Shown here piece after piece: positions 50,918 through 60,122 of a DNA stretch of 64,000 bases. Every line of letters begins with the position of its first letter. The stretch's first letter is position 1. A program made the translations under genes and the position numbers. Source of the DNA: Rhizobium sp. CCGE 510 (GTDB lineage: Bacteria > Pseudomonadota > Alphaproteobacteria > Rhizobiales > Rhizobiaceae); NCBI RefSeq assembly GCF_000292525.1, contig NZ_AEYF01000004.1, positions 19,376 to 83,375 on the forward strand, in the 5' to 3' direction. The notes under the pieces were generated by a model. The model saw nothing but the letters and a program-made list of their open reading frames with translations, did not search any database and was not told where the DNA came from.

Positions 50918-51586
50918 ATGCTCCAGCCTGTTGTAAACGAGACCATCGCCGAGAGCAGCTACCGGCACATTCGGGCCGACATCATTTTCGGGCGATTGAC
51001 GCCCGGACAGAAATTGAAGCTGGAAAGCCTGAAGGAGGCCTACGAGACCAGCATCAGCACGCTCCGAGAGGTGCTGAACCGGCTCTCCTCAGAGGGCCTT
51101 GTCGTTGCCGAAGGGCAAAAGGGTTTCGAGGTTTCTCCGGTATCGGTTTCCGACCTCAAGGAGACGGCGGCGCTCAGGCTTCTGCTCGAAACCCACGCAC
51201 TGGAGCAGTCGTTCATGCATGGCGACGTGGAGTGGGAGGCGCCGCTGGTGTCTGCCCACTACAAACTGGCGCGGATGGAACAGGTGATGGCATCCGGCGA
51301 CACCAGCAGGGCCGAGGACTGGAAGCGCTACGACTGGGAATTCCACCAGGCCTTGATAGCCGCCTGCGGATCGAAACTGCTGATGGAGACCCACTCTGTG
51401 ATCTTCGACCGCTATCTGCGCTATCAGATGGTCGCCTTGTCCTATCGCGGCGATGTCGCAGCCAATGAACACCAGCAGCTTCTGGATGCGGCGCTGCGCC
51501 GGGATGCGGAGACGGCCAAGCGGGTGCTCGTGCTGCATATCCAGGGCGGGGTCGAACATGCGCTGGCCAAAGGGACGCTGAAATAG
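50918..51586 (+). CDS. GntR-family regulator with FCD domain, copy 1, 222 aa
   Basis: A ligand-responsive repressor or activator. The winged helix spans about 8-72: ESSYRHIRADIIFGRLTPGQKLKLE, YETSISTLREVLNRLSSEGLV and EGQKGFEVSPVS. The FCD ligand domain (about 80-215) has LRLLLETHALEQSF, WKRYDWEFHQALIAACGSKL and HQQLLDAALRRD, with the metal-binding D/H/H pattern (D-x3-H, then later His). It is about half identical to the next regulator, 70 bp downstream. Confidence 0.9.
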   Translation: MLQPVVNETIAESSYRHIRADIIFGRLTPGQKLKLESLKEAYETSISTLREVLNRLSSEGLVVAEGQKGFEVSPVSVSDLKETAALRLLLETHALEQSFMHGDVEWEAPLVSAHYKLARMEQVMASGDTSRAEDWKRYDWEFHQALIAACGSKLLMETHSVIFDRYLRYQMVALSYRGDVAANEHQQLLDAALRRDAETAKRVLVLHIQGGVEHALAKGTLK

Positions 51587-51655
51587 CAGTGATCCGATAT
51601 CGCTTCGCTTCAGGTCCACCACATAGATTGCATTTCGGCGAAACCAGGAAAAGCC

Positions 51656-52330
51656 ATGCTCAAGCACGTCAACGACCCGGCTGAAACAGTAAGCGATGTC
51701 GTCTTCCGGCAGATCCGCGAGGATATCATATCGGGGATATTGCCGCCGGGGGCGAAGATCAAGCTGGAGCAGGCAAAGGAGCGCTACTCGATCGGCATTT
51801 CATCGCTGCGCGAAATTCTGAGCCGGCTGACCACGGAGAACCTTGTCGTCGCCGAAGGGCAGCGCGGATTTGAAGTCAGCCCTGCCTCGCGGCGGGAGCT
51901 GCTGGAGCTTGCCGACCTGAGGATCGTTCTTGAAACGCATGCGATCGGCCTTGCCTTCGCTGCGGGAAATCTCGAATGGGAGGGGCGCATCGTCGCTGCC
52001 CATCACCGGCTGGCTGCCGCCGAGCGCAAGCTGCTGACAGGCGACGTCTCGCGCACGGTCGACTGGGTCCGATACGATTGGGAGTTCCATCAGGCGATCG
52101 TCTCTGCCTGCAATTCAGCGACGCTGATGGCGACACTGTCGTCGGTGTTCGACCGCTTCCTTCGTTACCATATGCTGGCCGAAAGCTTTCGCGGAAAGCC
52201 TGTCGTCGACGACCACCGGCTTTTGTTCGAACTGTCCATTCAACGTGACGTCGCCGGCGCGACCGAGGTGGTCAGACGGCACGTTCAAAGCGGGGTAGAG
52301 CATGTGCTGAAGAGTACCCGCATTCGCTAA
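51656..52330 (+). CDS. GntR-family regulator with FCD domain, copy 2, 224 aa
   Basis: A paralogue of the preceding gene: DVVFRQIREDIISGILPPGAKIKLE, YSIGISSLREILSRLTTENLV and EGQRGFEVSPAS in the winged helix, then an FCD domain with ADLRIVLETHAIGLAF, WVRYDWEFHQAIVSACNS and DHRLLFELSIQRD. The gene ends 11 bp from the end of the convergent dehydratase gene. Tandem FCD regulators next to a catabolic locus suggest either hetero-oligomers or two inducers, such as quinate/shikimate and a downstream intermediate. Confidence 0.9.
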   Translation: MLKHVNDPAETVSDVVFRQIREDIISGILPPGAKIKLEQAKERYSIGISSLREILSRLTTENLVVAEGQRGFEVSPASRRELLELADLRIVLETHAIGLAFAAGNLEWEGRIVAAHHRLAAAERKLLTGDVSRTVDWVRYDWEFHQAIVSACNSATLMATLSSVFDRFLRYHMLAESFRGKPVVDDHRLLFELSIQRDVAGATEVVRRHVQSGVEHVLKSTRIR

Positions 52331-52341
52331 GCCAAAAGAAC

Positions 52342-54237
52342 TCAATAAGCGTCTTTCGGGATTCCTTCCGGACGCATTTGCCGTTTCAGCGCGGCGATCC
52401 TAAAAATTGCGTTCGGGGCACCATATCCCCGGTAGCCGCGGCGCTCGACGATCTCGAAAAAGAAACCCTCTCCATAGGTGCCGCTATAGAGCTGGAAATA
52501 TTCGCCATGCTCGTCTCGGTCATAGAGGATGTTCTCTGCTTTCAGCTGCTCGGTCATGACGGGATCGAGCCCGAAGCGGGCTTCGACGTCGTCGTAATAG
52601 TTCGGCGAAATGTGCAAGGACCTGAAACCGCAGCCACGAAGTTTTTCGGCGGTTGCAAAAATGTCGTCGGTTGAAAATGCCAGGTGCTGAATACCGGACC
52701 CGAACTTTTCGGCAATGAAATGTCCGGCCAGGGTGCGGCGATTTTCGGCTCCGTTCATGGTGATGCGCAGCGCGCCCGACTGGTTCTCGACGACTTGGCT
52801 GCGCACCACCCCGGCTGGATCGATGATGTCGACCATCGGGGTCTTATGCGTCTCGAAGATCGACGTGTAGAACAGCAGCCAGGTGAGCATTTCATCATAG
52901 CCGACCGTCTGGGCGACGTGATCGACGCGAAAAAGGCCGGCGTCCGCCGTCTGGGCGTCGTCGGTGACCGGCCGAAAGTCGATCTCGGAAAAGCGGCCCA
53001 AGGCGCTCTTGTCGTCGATCAGATAGACGATCCCGCCGCCCACACCCCGAATGGCCGGCAGCTCCAACTCACCCGCCGCGACCGGCTGGCTGAATGCCTC
53101 GGCATCCAGGGCAAGGGCGCGTGCATATGCCTTTGCCGCGTCGTCGACGACCAAGGCGATCGCATAGGCGAACGTCCCATGCACGGCGTAGGCCGCATTG
53201 GCAAATCCCGCCTGATCGACATTGACGAGGATTCGGATCTCGCCCTGCTCGAACAGGGAGACTTTCTTCGTGCGGTGGACGGCAGTCTGTTTGAAGCCGA
53301 GGGTGCGCAGCAAGGCCACCAGCTCGACTTCATCTTCCTCGTCCGTGGCAAACTCGATGAAGCCGACACCTTTGACGGCAGCCCGTTGCGGCATCGCCGC
53401 CCCGGCCATGCTGCCGACGCCGAGATGGCGACGCACCTGATCGCCCAGGTAGATCAGCGAGCGGTGACCATCGGCAGCAATTGCCCGCGAGAAACCGCCG
53501 CGAAACTGGTCGTTGAAAATCTCCAGCGAGAAATAGCCGTCATAACCTGTGGCAGCGACGGCTTCGGTGAACGCCGTGACCGGAAGATCGCCTTCTCCAG
53601 GCATATTTCGGAAGTGGCGGCTCCAATAGAGCAGGTCCATGTCGATCAGCGGCGCATCGGCAAGCTGGACGATGAAGATCTTCTCTTTGGGAATCGAGCG
53701 AATGGAATTGACGTCGAGCTTGCGCGACAAGGTGTGGAAGCTGTCGAGAATGAGACCGACATTCGGATGATCGGCGCGCCGCACGATCTCCCAGGCGTCG
53801 CGATGGTCGCTGATGTGGCGACCCCAGGCGAGCGCCTCGTAGCCAACCCTCAGTCCGCGCCGGGCGGCCCGCTCGCCGAGTTCCCGGAAATCCTCAGCCG
53901 CCCGGTCGATACCGCCGATGGCGGCCGGCGAGACGTTCGAGCAGACCAGCACCAGATCCGTTCCAAGCTGCTGCATCACGTCGAACTTCCGCTCGGCGCG
54001 ATCGAAAGTGCGGCTTCTAAGCGGCTCCGGCATGCCCTCGAAATCACGAAACGGCTGAAACAGTGTGATCTCCAAGCCATGGTCGCGGACGAGTTTTCCG
54101 ACATCGGCCGGGCTTCCGTCGAATGCCAGAAAATCGTTTTCGAAAATCTCGACGCCGTCGAAGCCCGCTCGGGCGATCGCCTCGAGCTTTTCAGGCAGTT
54201 CGCCGCTGATCGTCACAGTTGCAATCGAGGTCTTCAT
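52342..54237 (-). CDS. quiC: 3-Dehydroshikimate dehydratase fused to a 4-hydroxyphenylpyruvate-dioxygenase-like domain, 631 aa
   Basis: It converts 3-dehydroshikimate to protocatechuate. The N-terminal xylose-isomerase/AP-endonuclease-2-like TIM barrel (about 1-270) carries metal ligands in VGYEALAWGRHISD, GLILDSFHTLSR and GYFSLEIFND. The C-terminal half (about 295-630) is a tandem VOC/HPPD-like domain: VKGVGFIEFATDEEDEVELVALL, RVDHVAQTVGYDEMLTWLLFY, GIQHLAFSTDD and EYFQLYSGTYGEGFFFEIVERRG. This bifunctional build is the QuiC1 type. ATG 54237 follows AAAGGG. It is divergent from the importer operon. Confidence 0.9.
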   Translation of the reverse strand: MKTSIATVTISGELPEKLEAIARAGFDGVEIFENDFLAFDGSPADVGKLVRDHGLEITLFQPFRDFEGMPEPLRSRTFDRAERKFDVMQQLGTDLVLVCSNVSPAAIGGIDRAAEDFRELGERAARRGLRVGYEALAWGRHISDHRDAWEIVRRADHPNVGLILDSFHTLSRKLDVNSIRSIPKEKIFIVQLADAPLIDMDLLYWSRHFRNMPGEGDLPVTAFTEAVAATGYDGYFSLEIFNDQFRGGFSRAIAADGHRSLIYLGDQVRRHLGVGSMAGAAMPQRAAVKGVGFIEFATDEEDEVELVALLRTLGFKQTAVHRTKKVSLFEQGEIRILVNVDQAGFANAAYAVHGTFAYAIALVVDDAAKAYARALALDAEAFSQPVAAGELELPAIRGVGGGIVYLIDDKSALGRFSEIDFRPVTDDAQTADAGLFRVDHVAQTVGYDEMLTWLLFYTSIFETHKTPMVDIIDPAGVVRSQVVENQSGALRITMNGAENRRTLAGHFIAEKFGSGIQHLAFSTDDIFATAEKLRGCGFRSLHISPNYYDDVEARFGLDPVMTEQLKAENILYDRDEHGEYFQLYSGTYGEGFFFEIVERRGYRGYGAPNAIFRIAALKRQMRPEGIPKDAY

Positions 54238-54340
54238 ATCAAAGCCCTTTCGGTATCGGCAGCGAAAGCCGCGAAAACTCGCTCTCACCTATTATTGCAA
54301 ATCTCGTGAGGAATTAAAATACATCGAGGCATTATAAAAT

Positions 54341-54350
54341 CTCATATGAT
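54341..54350. promoter_or_regulatory. Candidate GntR operator in the divergent quiC / importer promoter region
   Basis: TCTCATATGA is the exact reverse complement of the TCATATGAGA found upstream of the first GntR gene. It lies 104 bp upstream of the quiC start and 107 bp upstream of the importer binding-protein start, in an A/T-rich stretch. Shared control by the neighbouring GntR proteins is inferred. Confidence 0.5.
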
Positions 54351-54456
54351 TTCGAAAAACTCTGTTGATTTAGTCGCCCGTCTCTGGCAATCATTGCCCA
54401 CAGTCAAAAGGTGAGGTGGCTGTCCGGTCGAACGACCGCCAAAGAGGAGGAATCAT

Positions 54457-55287
54457 ATGTTCAAGTCTATGCTGACGCGCCGAAACGCCATGCTCGGAGC
54501 TGCAGCCCTGGTGGCTGCCGTTACCTTGGCGCAACCGGCCGCCGCGATCACGCCGGATGAAATCAAGGCTCGCGGTAAGATCATCGTCGGAATTCAGGGT
54601 GACAACCCGCCTTGGGGTTTTGTGACCAGCGGCGGCAAACAGGACGGCCTCGACGCCGACATCGCGACGCTGTTCGCCAAGGAATTGGGTGTTACCGTCG
54701 AGTTCGTGCCGCTTGAAGTCAACAACCGCATTCCGGCCCTGACGGCCGGCCGCGTCGACGTTCTGTTTGCAACGATGGCAATGCTGCCGGATCGCGCAAA
54801 AGCCGTGCAGTTCAGCAAGCCCTATGTGGCCAATGCCATCGTTCTGATCGGTCCTAAATCGGCAGAGATCAAGACGAATGCCGACATGGCCAAGTTCAGC
54901 GTCGGCGTCGCCAAGGGTGCAGCGCAGGACACGCAGGTGACAAAGAACGCGCCCGAAGGCACGACGATCCGGCGCTATGACGGAGACGCTGCCAGCGTCC
55001 AGTCCCTCGTTTCCGGCCAGGTCGATACGCTGGGCGGCAATATCTTCTATATGGACCGCGTCGAAAAGGCCCGTCCGGGCGAATTCGAAAACAAGCTTGA
55101 GTTCCAGAAACTCTACAACGGCGCTTGCACCCGTCTCGGCGAGAAGGAAATCAATGCGGCGCTGAATACCTTCATCGACAAGATCAAGGCAAACGGCGAG
55201 CTCAAAACCGTCTACGACAAGTGGATGAAGGTCCCGGTTCCGGAGTTCCCGGAAAAGCTGGAAGGCATTCCGTTCGCGGCGCAATGA
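54457..55287 (+). CDS. ABC importer substrate-binding protein (polar-amino-acid family), 276 aa
   Basis: A periplasmic solute-binding protein of family 3. The signal peptide is MFKSMLTRRNAMLGAAALVAAVTLAQPAAA. The mature part starts with ITPDEIKARGKIIVGIQGDNPPWGF, then DGLDADIATLFAKELGVTVEFV, RAKAVQFSKPYVANAIVL and the C-terminal KANGELKTVYDKWM. The family usually binds amino acids, but its place between quiC and aroQ suggests quinate, shikimate or a related cyclitol acid as ligand. AGGAGGAA precedes the ATG. A RIME-like repeat separates it from aroQ. Confidence 0.9.
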   Translation: MFKSMLTRRNAMLGAAALVAAVTLAQPAAAITPDEIKARGKIIVGIQGDNPPWGFVTSGGKQDGLDADIATLFAKELGVTVEFVPLEVNNRIPALTAGRVDVLFATMAMLPDRAKAVQFSKPYVANAIVLIGPKSAEIKTNADMAKFSVGVAKGAAQDTQVTKNAPEGTTIRRYDGDAASVQSLVSGQVDTLGGNIFYMDRVEKARPGEFENKLEFQKLYNGACTRLGEKEINAALNTFIDKIKANGELKTVYDKWMKVPVPEFPEKLEGIPFAAQ

Positions 55288-55304
55288 GCCAACGGTAAGA
55301 TGGC

Positions 55305-55490
55305 TGCCCCTCACCCTAACCCTCTCCCCGTAAACGGGGCGAAACGGGGAGAGGGGACGTGCCCAGCGAGACGCCGGTGACGGACGGAGAGGTTGCTGCT
55401 TGGTCCCTTCTCCCCGCAAGCGGGGGTCCGAAGGACGGGTCGAGACCCGTGGCTCGACCCCGGTCGGTGGCGGCAGCCGGATGAGGGGCG
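55305..55490. repeat. RIME1-like repeat, copy 3 (with internal insertion)
   Basis: It begins GCCCCTCACCCTAACCC and ends GGCGGCAGCCGGATGAGGGGC. Compared with copy 1 it carries about 45 extra bases, including GTCGAGACCCGTGGCTCGAC, a separate palindrome. It interrupts the importer/aroQ operon between its first and second genes and may act as an mRNA stabiliser or processing site. Confidence 0.8.
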
Positions 55491-55582
55491 GGCGGCGATC
55501 TCTAGACGAACCTTTTCCATGAAGGCGGGCATGCCATGCCCGTCAACGCAACCGCCATGCCCAAGGCCCTGAGGTGCGCGAC

Positions 55583-56032
55583 ATGACCAGAACCATCTTT
55601 GTGCTCAACGGACCGAACCTCAACCTGCTCGGTGAGCGCGAGCCCGCCATCTACGGTTCGACGACGCTGGCCGACATCAGAGACAAGTGCCTCGCAAAGG
55701 CTGGGAGCCTCGGCTTTGCCATCGACTTCCGCCAGACCAATTTCGAGGGCGAGCTGGTCGAAAGCGTGCATCAGGCCCGCAGAGAGGCCTGCGGCATCAT
55801 CATCAATCCGGCCGGCTATACTTTCACATCTATCGCCCTTCTCGATGCGCTGAAGATGTTCGACCCGCCGAAGATCGAGCTGCACATTTCGAATGTTCAT
55901 GCGCGCGAAAGCATCTACCACAATTCGCTGATCTCGCGGGTCGCAACGGCGATCATGATCGGCTTCGGCGCCCGCGGTTATGAGCTCGCCATAGAAGCTA
56001 TGGCCGACATGGTGGGAGCAGCGAAGGCATGA
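55583..56032 (+). CDS. aroQ: Type II 3-dehydroquinate dehydratase
   Basis: A dodecameric dehydroquinase that converts 3-dehydroquinate to 3-dehydroshikimate. Catalytic R19 and Y24 lie in LNLLGEREPAIYGSTTL, the asparagine in IINPAGYTFTSIAL, and the histidine pair in ELHISNVHARESIY; the length of 149 aa is exact for the family. Type II enzymes serve either biosynthesis or quinate catabolism, and this copy sits in the catabolic cluster. It overlaps the permease gene by ATGA. ATG 55583 follows GAGG by nine bases; GTG 55574 is an alternative. Confidence 0.95.
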   Translation: MTRTIFVLNGPNLNLLGEREPAIYGSTTLADIRDKCLAKAGSLGFAIDFRQTNFEGELVESVHQARREACGIIINPAGYTFTSIALLDALKMFDPPKIELHISNVHARESIYHNSLISRVATAIMIGFGARGYELAIEAMADMVGAAKA

Positions 56033-56697
56033 ATTATAAGTTGGACTTCACCCCGGTTATCGATGGACTGCCAAGTCTGCTGCTCGGCTGTCTCGGGACA
56101 TTCCTGCTTGCCATTTGTGGGATGCTGCTGGCGATCGTCATCGGAATTGGCGGAGTTGCCTTGCGCGACTCTGCTTTGAAGCCGGTGCGGTGGCTGGTCA
56201 TCGCTTTCGTCGAGTTGATCCGCAATACGCCGTTCCTGGTGCAGATCTTCTTCATCTACTTCGCGCTGCCGCTCACCGGCATCAGGCTGGATCCGACGCC
56301 GACGGCGATCATCGCGCTCGGCATCAATGGCGGCGCCTATGCAATCGAGATCATTCGCGGCGGCGTACAGTCGATTCCGAAGGGGCAGATGGAAGCCGGT
56401 CTGGCGCTTGGCCTGCACAAGGCGCAGGTCTTCCGGCTGATCATCCTGAAGCCGGCATTGCGGGCGATCTATCCGTCGCTGACCAGCCAGTTCGTGCTGT
56501 TGACGCTGACCACCAGCATTGCCTCGGCAATTTCCGCCTACGAACTGACCTCCGTCTCCCAGCGGATCGAATCGGAGAGCTTTCGGAGCTTCGAAGTCTA
56601 CTTCACCGTCACGGTTTTCTATTTCGTGATTTCCTGGCTGATGATGCGCCTGTTTGCGCTGTTTTCGGCCCGCTACTTCAAATATCCCGTCAAGTAG
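56029..56697 (+). CDS. ABC importer permease 1 (HisM/GlnP type), 222 aa
   Basis: An inner-membrane permease of the polar-amino-acid family with five helices. The N-terminus VIDGLPSLLLGCLGTFLLAI precedes VELIRNTPFLVQIFFIYF and the EAA-type coupling loop EIIRGGVQSIPKGQMEAGLALGL. The helix LTLTTSIASAISAYELTSVSQRI follows. It is coupled to aroQ upstream, and permease 2 starts 10 bp after its stop codon. Confidence 0.92.
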   Translation: MNYKLDFTPVIDGLPSLLLGCLGTFLLAICGMLLAIVIGIGGVALRDSALKPVRWLVIAFVELIRNTPFLVQIFFIYFALPLTGIRLDPTPTAIIALGINGGAYAIEIIRGGVQSIPKGQMEAGLALGLHKAQVFRLIILKPALRAIYPSLTSQFVLLTLTTSIASAISAYELTSVSQRIESESFRSFEVYFTVTVFYFVISWLMMRLFALFSARYFKYPVK

Positions 56698-56707
56698 GAG
56701 GAATTCC

Positions 56708-57349
56708 ATGGGTCACGACGAGTTCGTCTTCCTCCTGATCGGCCTGAAATGGACTGTCGTCCTGTCCGCCGTCGGCTTCGTCTGTGGCTGCATTGCCGGG
56801 CTCGGTGTCGCTCTGGCCCGCGTCTCCGGCATCCCGTTGTTGGAACGCCTGACCGCCGGCTACATCGCCGTCTTCCAGGGAACGCCGCTTCTGATGCAGC
56901 TTTTCGTCACCTATTACGGCCTCGCTCTGGTCGGGCTGATGCTCGATGCCTGGGTGGCCGTCGCCATCGGACTGACGCTTCATGCCAGCGCCTATCTCGG
57001 CGAGATCTGGCGCGGCTCGATTGAAGCGGTCCCGCGCGGCCAGACGGAAGCGGCAAAGGCTTTGAGCCTCCGTTACATCTCCCGCATGAGGGATGTCATC
57101 CTGCCGCAGGCGCTGCGTATCTCGCTGCCAGCCACAGTCGGCTTCCTCGTGCAGTTGATCAAAGGCACTTCTCTTGCCTCGATCGTCGGCTTCACCGAAC
57201 TGACGCGAGCCGGCAACATCATCTCCAATCAGATCTTCCAGCCGCTGACCGTCTTCGGCGTCGTCGGCATTCTGTACTTCCTGATGTGTTGCCCGCTGAC
57301 GATCCTCGGCGCGCGCCTTGAGCGACGGTTTGCCGCTTCTGCGCGCTGA
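56708..57349 (+). CDS. ABC importer permease 2 (HisQ type), 213 aa
   Basis: The second permease of the heterodimer: [20 protein letters not shown] at the N-terminus, [21 protein letters not shown], and the coupling loop [23 protein letters not shown]. The last helix ends [14 protein letters not shown] 56708 is preceded by TAGGAGGAA. It is followed by the ATPase gene of the same transporter. Confidence 0.92.
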   Translation: MGHDEFVFLLIGLKWTVVLSAVGFVCGCIAGLGVALARVSGIPLLERLTAGYIAVFQGTPLLMQLFVTYYGLALVGLMLDAWVAVAIGLTLHASAYLGEIWRGSIEAVPRGQTEAAKALSLRYISRMRDVILPQALRISLPATVGFLVQLIKGTSLASIVGFTELTRAGNIISNQIFQPLTVFGVVGILYFLMCCPLTILGARLERRFAASAR

Positions 57350-57404
57350 TCCGCATCCCTTGTTCTTCGATGCGGCCTTGGCCGCCAATCCTGGAGTTCT
57401 ACCG

Positions 57405-58169
57405 ATGACCAGTTCCATGCCCGCCCAGGCCGCAGAAACCATGATCTCCATGGCGCAGGTGGAAAAGTGGTATGGCTCGTTTCAAGCCCTTCACGACATC
57501 AACATGACGGTGCGCAGCGGCGAGAGAATCGTGCTGTGCGGGCCTTCCGGCAGCGGAAAGTCGACGCTCATTCGCTGCATCAACCATCTCGAGACTTACC
57601 AGAAGGGCGAAATTCGGGTTGGCGGCATCGTTCTCAGCGACCAGGCCAAGACCATCGATGCGATCCGCCGTGAGGTCGGCATGGTCTTCCAGCAGTTCAA
57701 TCTGTTTCCGCATCTGACCGTGCTGCAGAACTGCATGCTGGCGCCGATGAAGGCGATCGGCGTCGGCAAGGCGGAAGCCGAGGAGCGCGCTCGCGGGCTG
57801 CTGGAGCGGGTCAAGATCCTGGAGCAGGCCGACAAGTACCCGGTCCAGCTCTCGGGCGGCCAGCAGCAGCGCGTCGCCATTGCCCGGGCGCTCTGCATGC
57901 GGCCGAAAGTGATGCTGTTCGATGAACCGACGTCGGCGCTCGACCCGGAGATGGTCAAGGAGGTGCTGGATACGATGATCGGGCTGGCCGATGAGGGCAT
58001 GACGATGATCTGCGTCACCCACGAGATGGGCTTTGCCCGCCAGGTCGCCGATCGGGTGATCTTCATGGCCAGCGGCGCGATCGTCGAGGAAGCCCCGCCC
58101 GCCGAATTCTTCACCAACCCGCAGCACGAGCGCACCAGGAAATTTCTCGGAGAAATCCTGCGGAAGTAG
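57405..58169 (+). CDS. ABC importer ATP-binding protein (GlnQ/HisP type), 254 aa
   Basis: The cytoplasmic ATPase of the importer. Walker A is [16 protein letters not shown], the Q-loop [17 protein letters not shown], the signature [16 protein letters not shown], Walker [17 protein letters not shown], and the H-loop [21 protein letters not shown] 57405 follows GGAG and gives a typical length; a longer frame starting at 57318 overlaps permease 2. The oxidoreductase gene begins 39 bp later. Confidence 0.93.
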   Translation: MTSSMPAQAAETMISMAQVEKWYGSFQALHDINMTVRSGERIVLCGPSGSGKSTLIRCINHLETYQKGEIRVGGIVLSDQAKTIDAIRREVGMVFQQFNLFPHLTVLQNCMLAPMKAIGVGKAEAEERARGLLERVKILEQADKYPVQLSGGQQQRVAIARALCMRPKVMLFDEPTSALDPEMVKEVLDTMIGLADEGMTMICVTHEMGFARQVADRVIFMASGAIVEEAPPAEFFTNPQHERTRKFLGEILRK

Positions 58170-58208
58170 GGGCAGGGCGGATGCGTCATCAAAATCTGGG
58201 AGCCGATC

Positions 58209-59258
58209 ATGAAGCCGCTGGAGATTGCAGTCATGGGTGCCGGCCTGATCGGCAGACGCCATGCCGAGCGCGTCATGTCCGAACCCGGAACCGTTCTCTC
58301 CGCCGTGATCGATCCGTCGTCCACCGGGCGCGACTTTGCCTGCCATGCCGGCATCCGTTGGTACGCTAGGTTTGAGGATATTCGTCCCGAGGACAGGCCT
58401 GACGGCGTCATCGTCGCAACGCCGAACCAGCTTCACGTCGAGAACGGAATGGAGATCGCCGCCGCGGGCATCGCTGTTCTCGTCGAAAAACCGATCGCCG
58501 ACGATGTTGATGCCGCCGCGGCGCTGGTTGCCGCCGGCGAGAAGGCAGGGATCCCGATCCTGGTCGGCCATCACCGGCGCTACAACCCGATGATCCAGAC
58601 GGCCAAACAGATCGTCGACGGCGGCAGGCTTGGCCGGATCATCGCGGTGCATGGCACCTTCTGGGTCGCCAAGCCTGACGACTATTTCGACATCCCCTGG
58701 CGCCGGGAAGCCGGCGCCGGGCCGATTTTCGTCAACCTGATCCACGATGTCGACCTCTTCCGATTTCTGTTCGGCGAGGTCGAAGCCGTGCAGGCGATGG
58801 AATCGCACGCCGTGCGCGACCACGCCGTCGAGGATACGGCGGTCGTCTCCTTGCGGTTCGCAAACGGCGTTCTCGCCACGCTCAACGGTAGCGATGCCGT
58901 GGCCGCGCCCTGGAGCTGGGAGGCGACCACCGGCGAGAACCCAGCATTTCCCCGCTACAACAACCATTGTTACCAGATCGGCGGCACCAAGGGTTCGCTC
59001 GCAATTCCCGATCTGACGCTTTGGACAGCGACGGCGCAGCCGGATTGGCTGGAGCCGCTTGCCGAGGAGCGGGTGCCCTTTGAAGCAGCCGATCCGCTTT
59101 GTCTTCAGCTCCGACATTTTTGCGACGTCATTCGTGGCGAAGCCACGCCCCTCGTAAGCGGGCGCGAGGGCCTCGCGACCCTCACGGTCGTCGAAGCGAT
59201 CAAGAGATCGGCGCGCTCGGGGCAGATGATCCACCTCTCTGAAAGTCTAGCCACATGA
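58209..59258 (+). CDS. Gfo/Idh/MocA-family oxidoreductase, 349 aa
   Basis: An NAD(P)-dependent dehydrogenase of a cyclitol or sugar acid. The Rossmann motif is [17 protein letters not shown], the catalytic lysine E-K-P is in [12 protein letters not shown], and [22 protein letters not shown] is the conserved substrate-side segment; [21 protein letters not shown] carries the active-site H-D. In quinate/shikimate loci of rhizobia such a gene accompanies the dehydrogenase, so a role in oxidising a related cyclitol acid is inferred. It overlaps the next gene by ATGA. Confidence 0.88.
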   Translation: MKPLEIAVMGAGLIGRRHAERVMSEPGTVLSAVIDPSSTGRDFACHAGIRWYARFEDIRPEDRPDGVIVATPNQLHVENGMEIAAAGIAVLVEKPIADDVDAAAALVAAGEKAGIPILVGHHRRYNPMIQTAKQIVDGGRLGRIIAVHGTFWVAKPDDYFDIPWRREAGAGPIFVNLIHDVDLFRFLFGEVEAVQAMESHAVRDHAVEDTAVVSLRFANGVLATLNGSDAVAAPWSWEATTGENPAFPRYNNHCYQIGGTKGSLAIPDLTLWTATAQPDWLEPLAEERVPFEAADPLCLQLRHFCDVIRGEATPLVSGREGLATLTVVEAIKRSARSGQMIHLSESLAT

Positions 59259-60085
59259 TCACCGGGACGACCAAACTCATCGCGCACCTCGGTTATCCAA
59301 CCGAGTCCTTCAAGGCGCCTCTGATCTACAATCCGTATTTCGAAAAGACCGGCATCGATGCGGTCGTCGTGCCGATGGGCTGCCGGCCGGACGACTATCC
59401 GGCGTTCCTGAAGCTTGTCTTCCGGCTCTCCAATATTCACGGCGCGCTGATTACCATGCCGCACAAGATTTCGACGATGGCACTGCTCGACGAAGCCTCG
59501 ACCAACGCCAAGGTCGCTGGCTCCTGCAACGCGGTGCGTCTCGATTCCGACGGCAGGCTGATCGGTGACATGTTCGACGGCGAGGGCTTCGTCCGCGGTG
59601 TTCGGCGCAAAGGCAGAAAGGTCGAAGGCGCCCATGCGCTTGTCGTTGGCGCCGGCGGCGTCGGCTCGGCGATCGCGGCATCGCTGGCGAAGGCGGGTGT
59701 CGCCCATCTGGCAATCTTCGACGCCAATGAGGCAACTGCAACCGCGCTGCTCGAGCGGTTGAAGACCTATTATCCCCACCTCCACGTCACCATTGGCTCG
59801 CTGGACCCAACAGGGTTCGACATCGTCATCAACGCGACACCGCTTGGAATGCGACGGGGTGATCCTCTGCCGATTGATGTCGACCGCATTTCCCCATCGA
59901 CCTTCGTCGGCGAAGTGGTGATGAGCAAGGAGATCACCCCTTTCCTCGAGGCGGCCCGAGCTCGCGGCTGCGCCTTTCAAGTCGGGACGGATATGCTGTT
60001 CGAACAGATCCCCGCCTATCTCGAATTCTTCGATTTCCCGACAACGACGGCCGACAATTTGCGGGCAATCGCCAAGCTCGGTTGA
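59255..60085 (+). CDS. Shikimate/quinate dehydrogenase (AroE family), 276 aa
   Basis: An NAD(P)-dependent dehydrogenase of the shikimate dehydrogenase family. The catalytic pair is K71 in ALITMPHKISTM and D108 in GDMFDGEGF, with the canonical spacing of 37 residues. The nucleotide loop is VVGAGGVGSAIAASLAKAG, and the cofactor-side motif is INATPLGMR. The substrate site GD-MFDG differs from the NTDG of biosynthetic AroE, which together with its place in a catabolic cluster favours quinate/shikimate oxidation (YdiB/AroE-like 1 type). It ends the operon. Confidence 0.9.
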   Translation: MITGTTKLIAHLGYPTESFKAPLIYNPYFEKTGIDAVVVPMGCRPDDYPAFLKLVFRLSNIHGALITMPHKISTMALLDEASTNAKVAGSCNAVRLDSDGRLIGDMFDGEGFVRGVRRKGRKVEGAHALVVGAGGVGSAIAASLAKAGVAHLAIFDANEATATALLERLKTYYPHLHVTIGSLDPTGFDIVINATPLGMRRGDPLPIDVDRISPSTFVGEVVMSKEITPFLEAARARGCAFQVGTDMLFEQIPAYLEFFDFPTTTADNLRAIAKLG

Positions 60086-60122
60086 TGCTCGTTTCGCCTG
60101 AGGTAAAAGATCGCGACGCGCT

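Noticed and set aside
52684..54309. 541-codon plus-strand frame opposite quiC
   Set aside because: The minus-strand protein has clear dehydratase and VOC motifs; the plus frame is compositional antisense.
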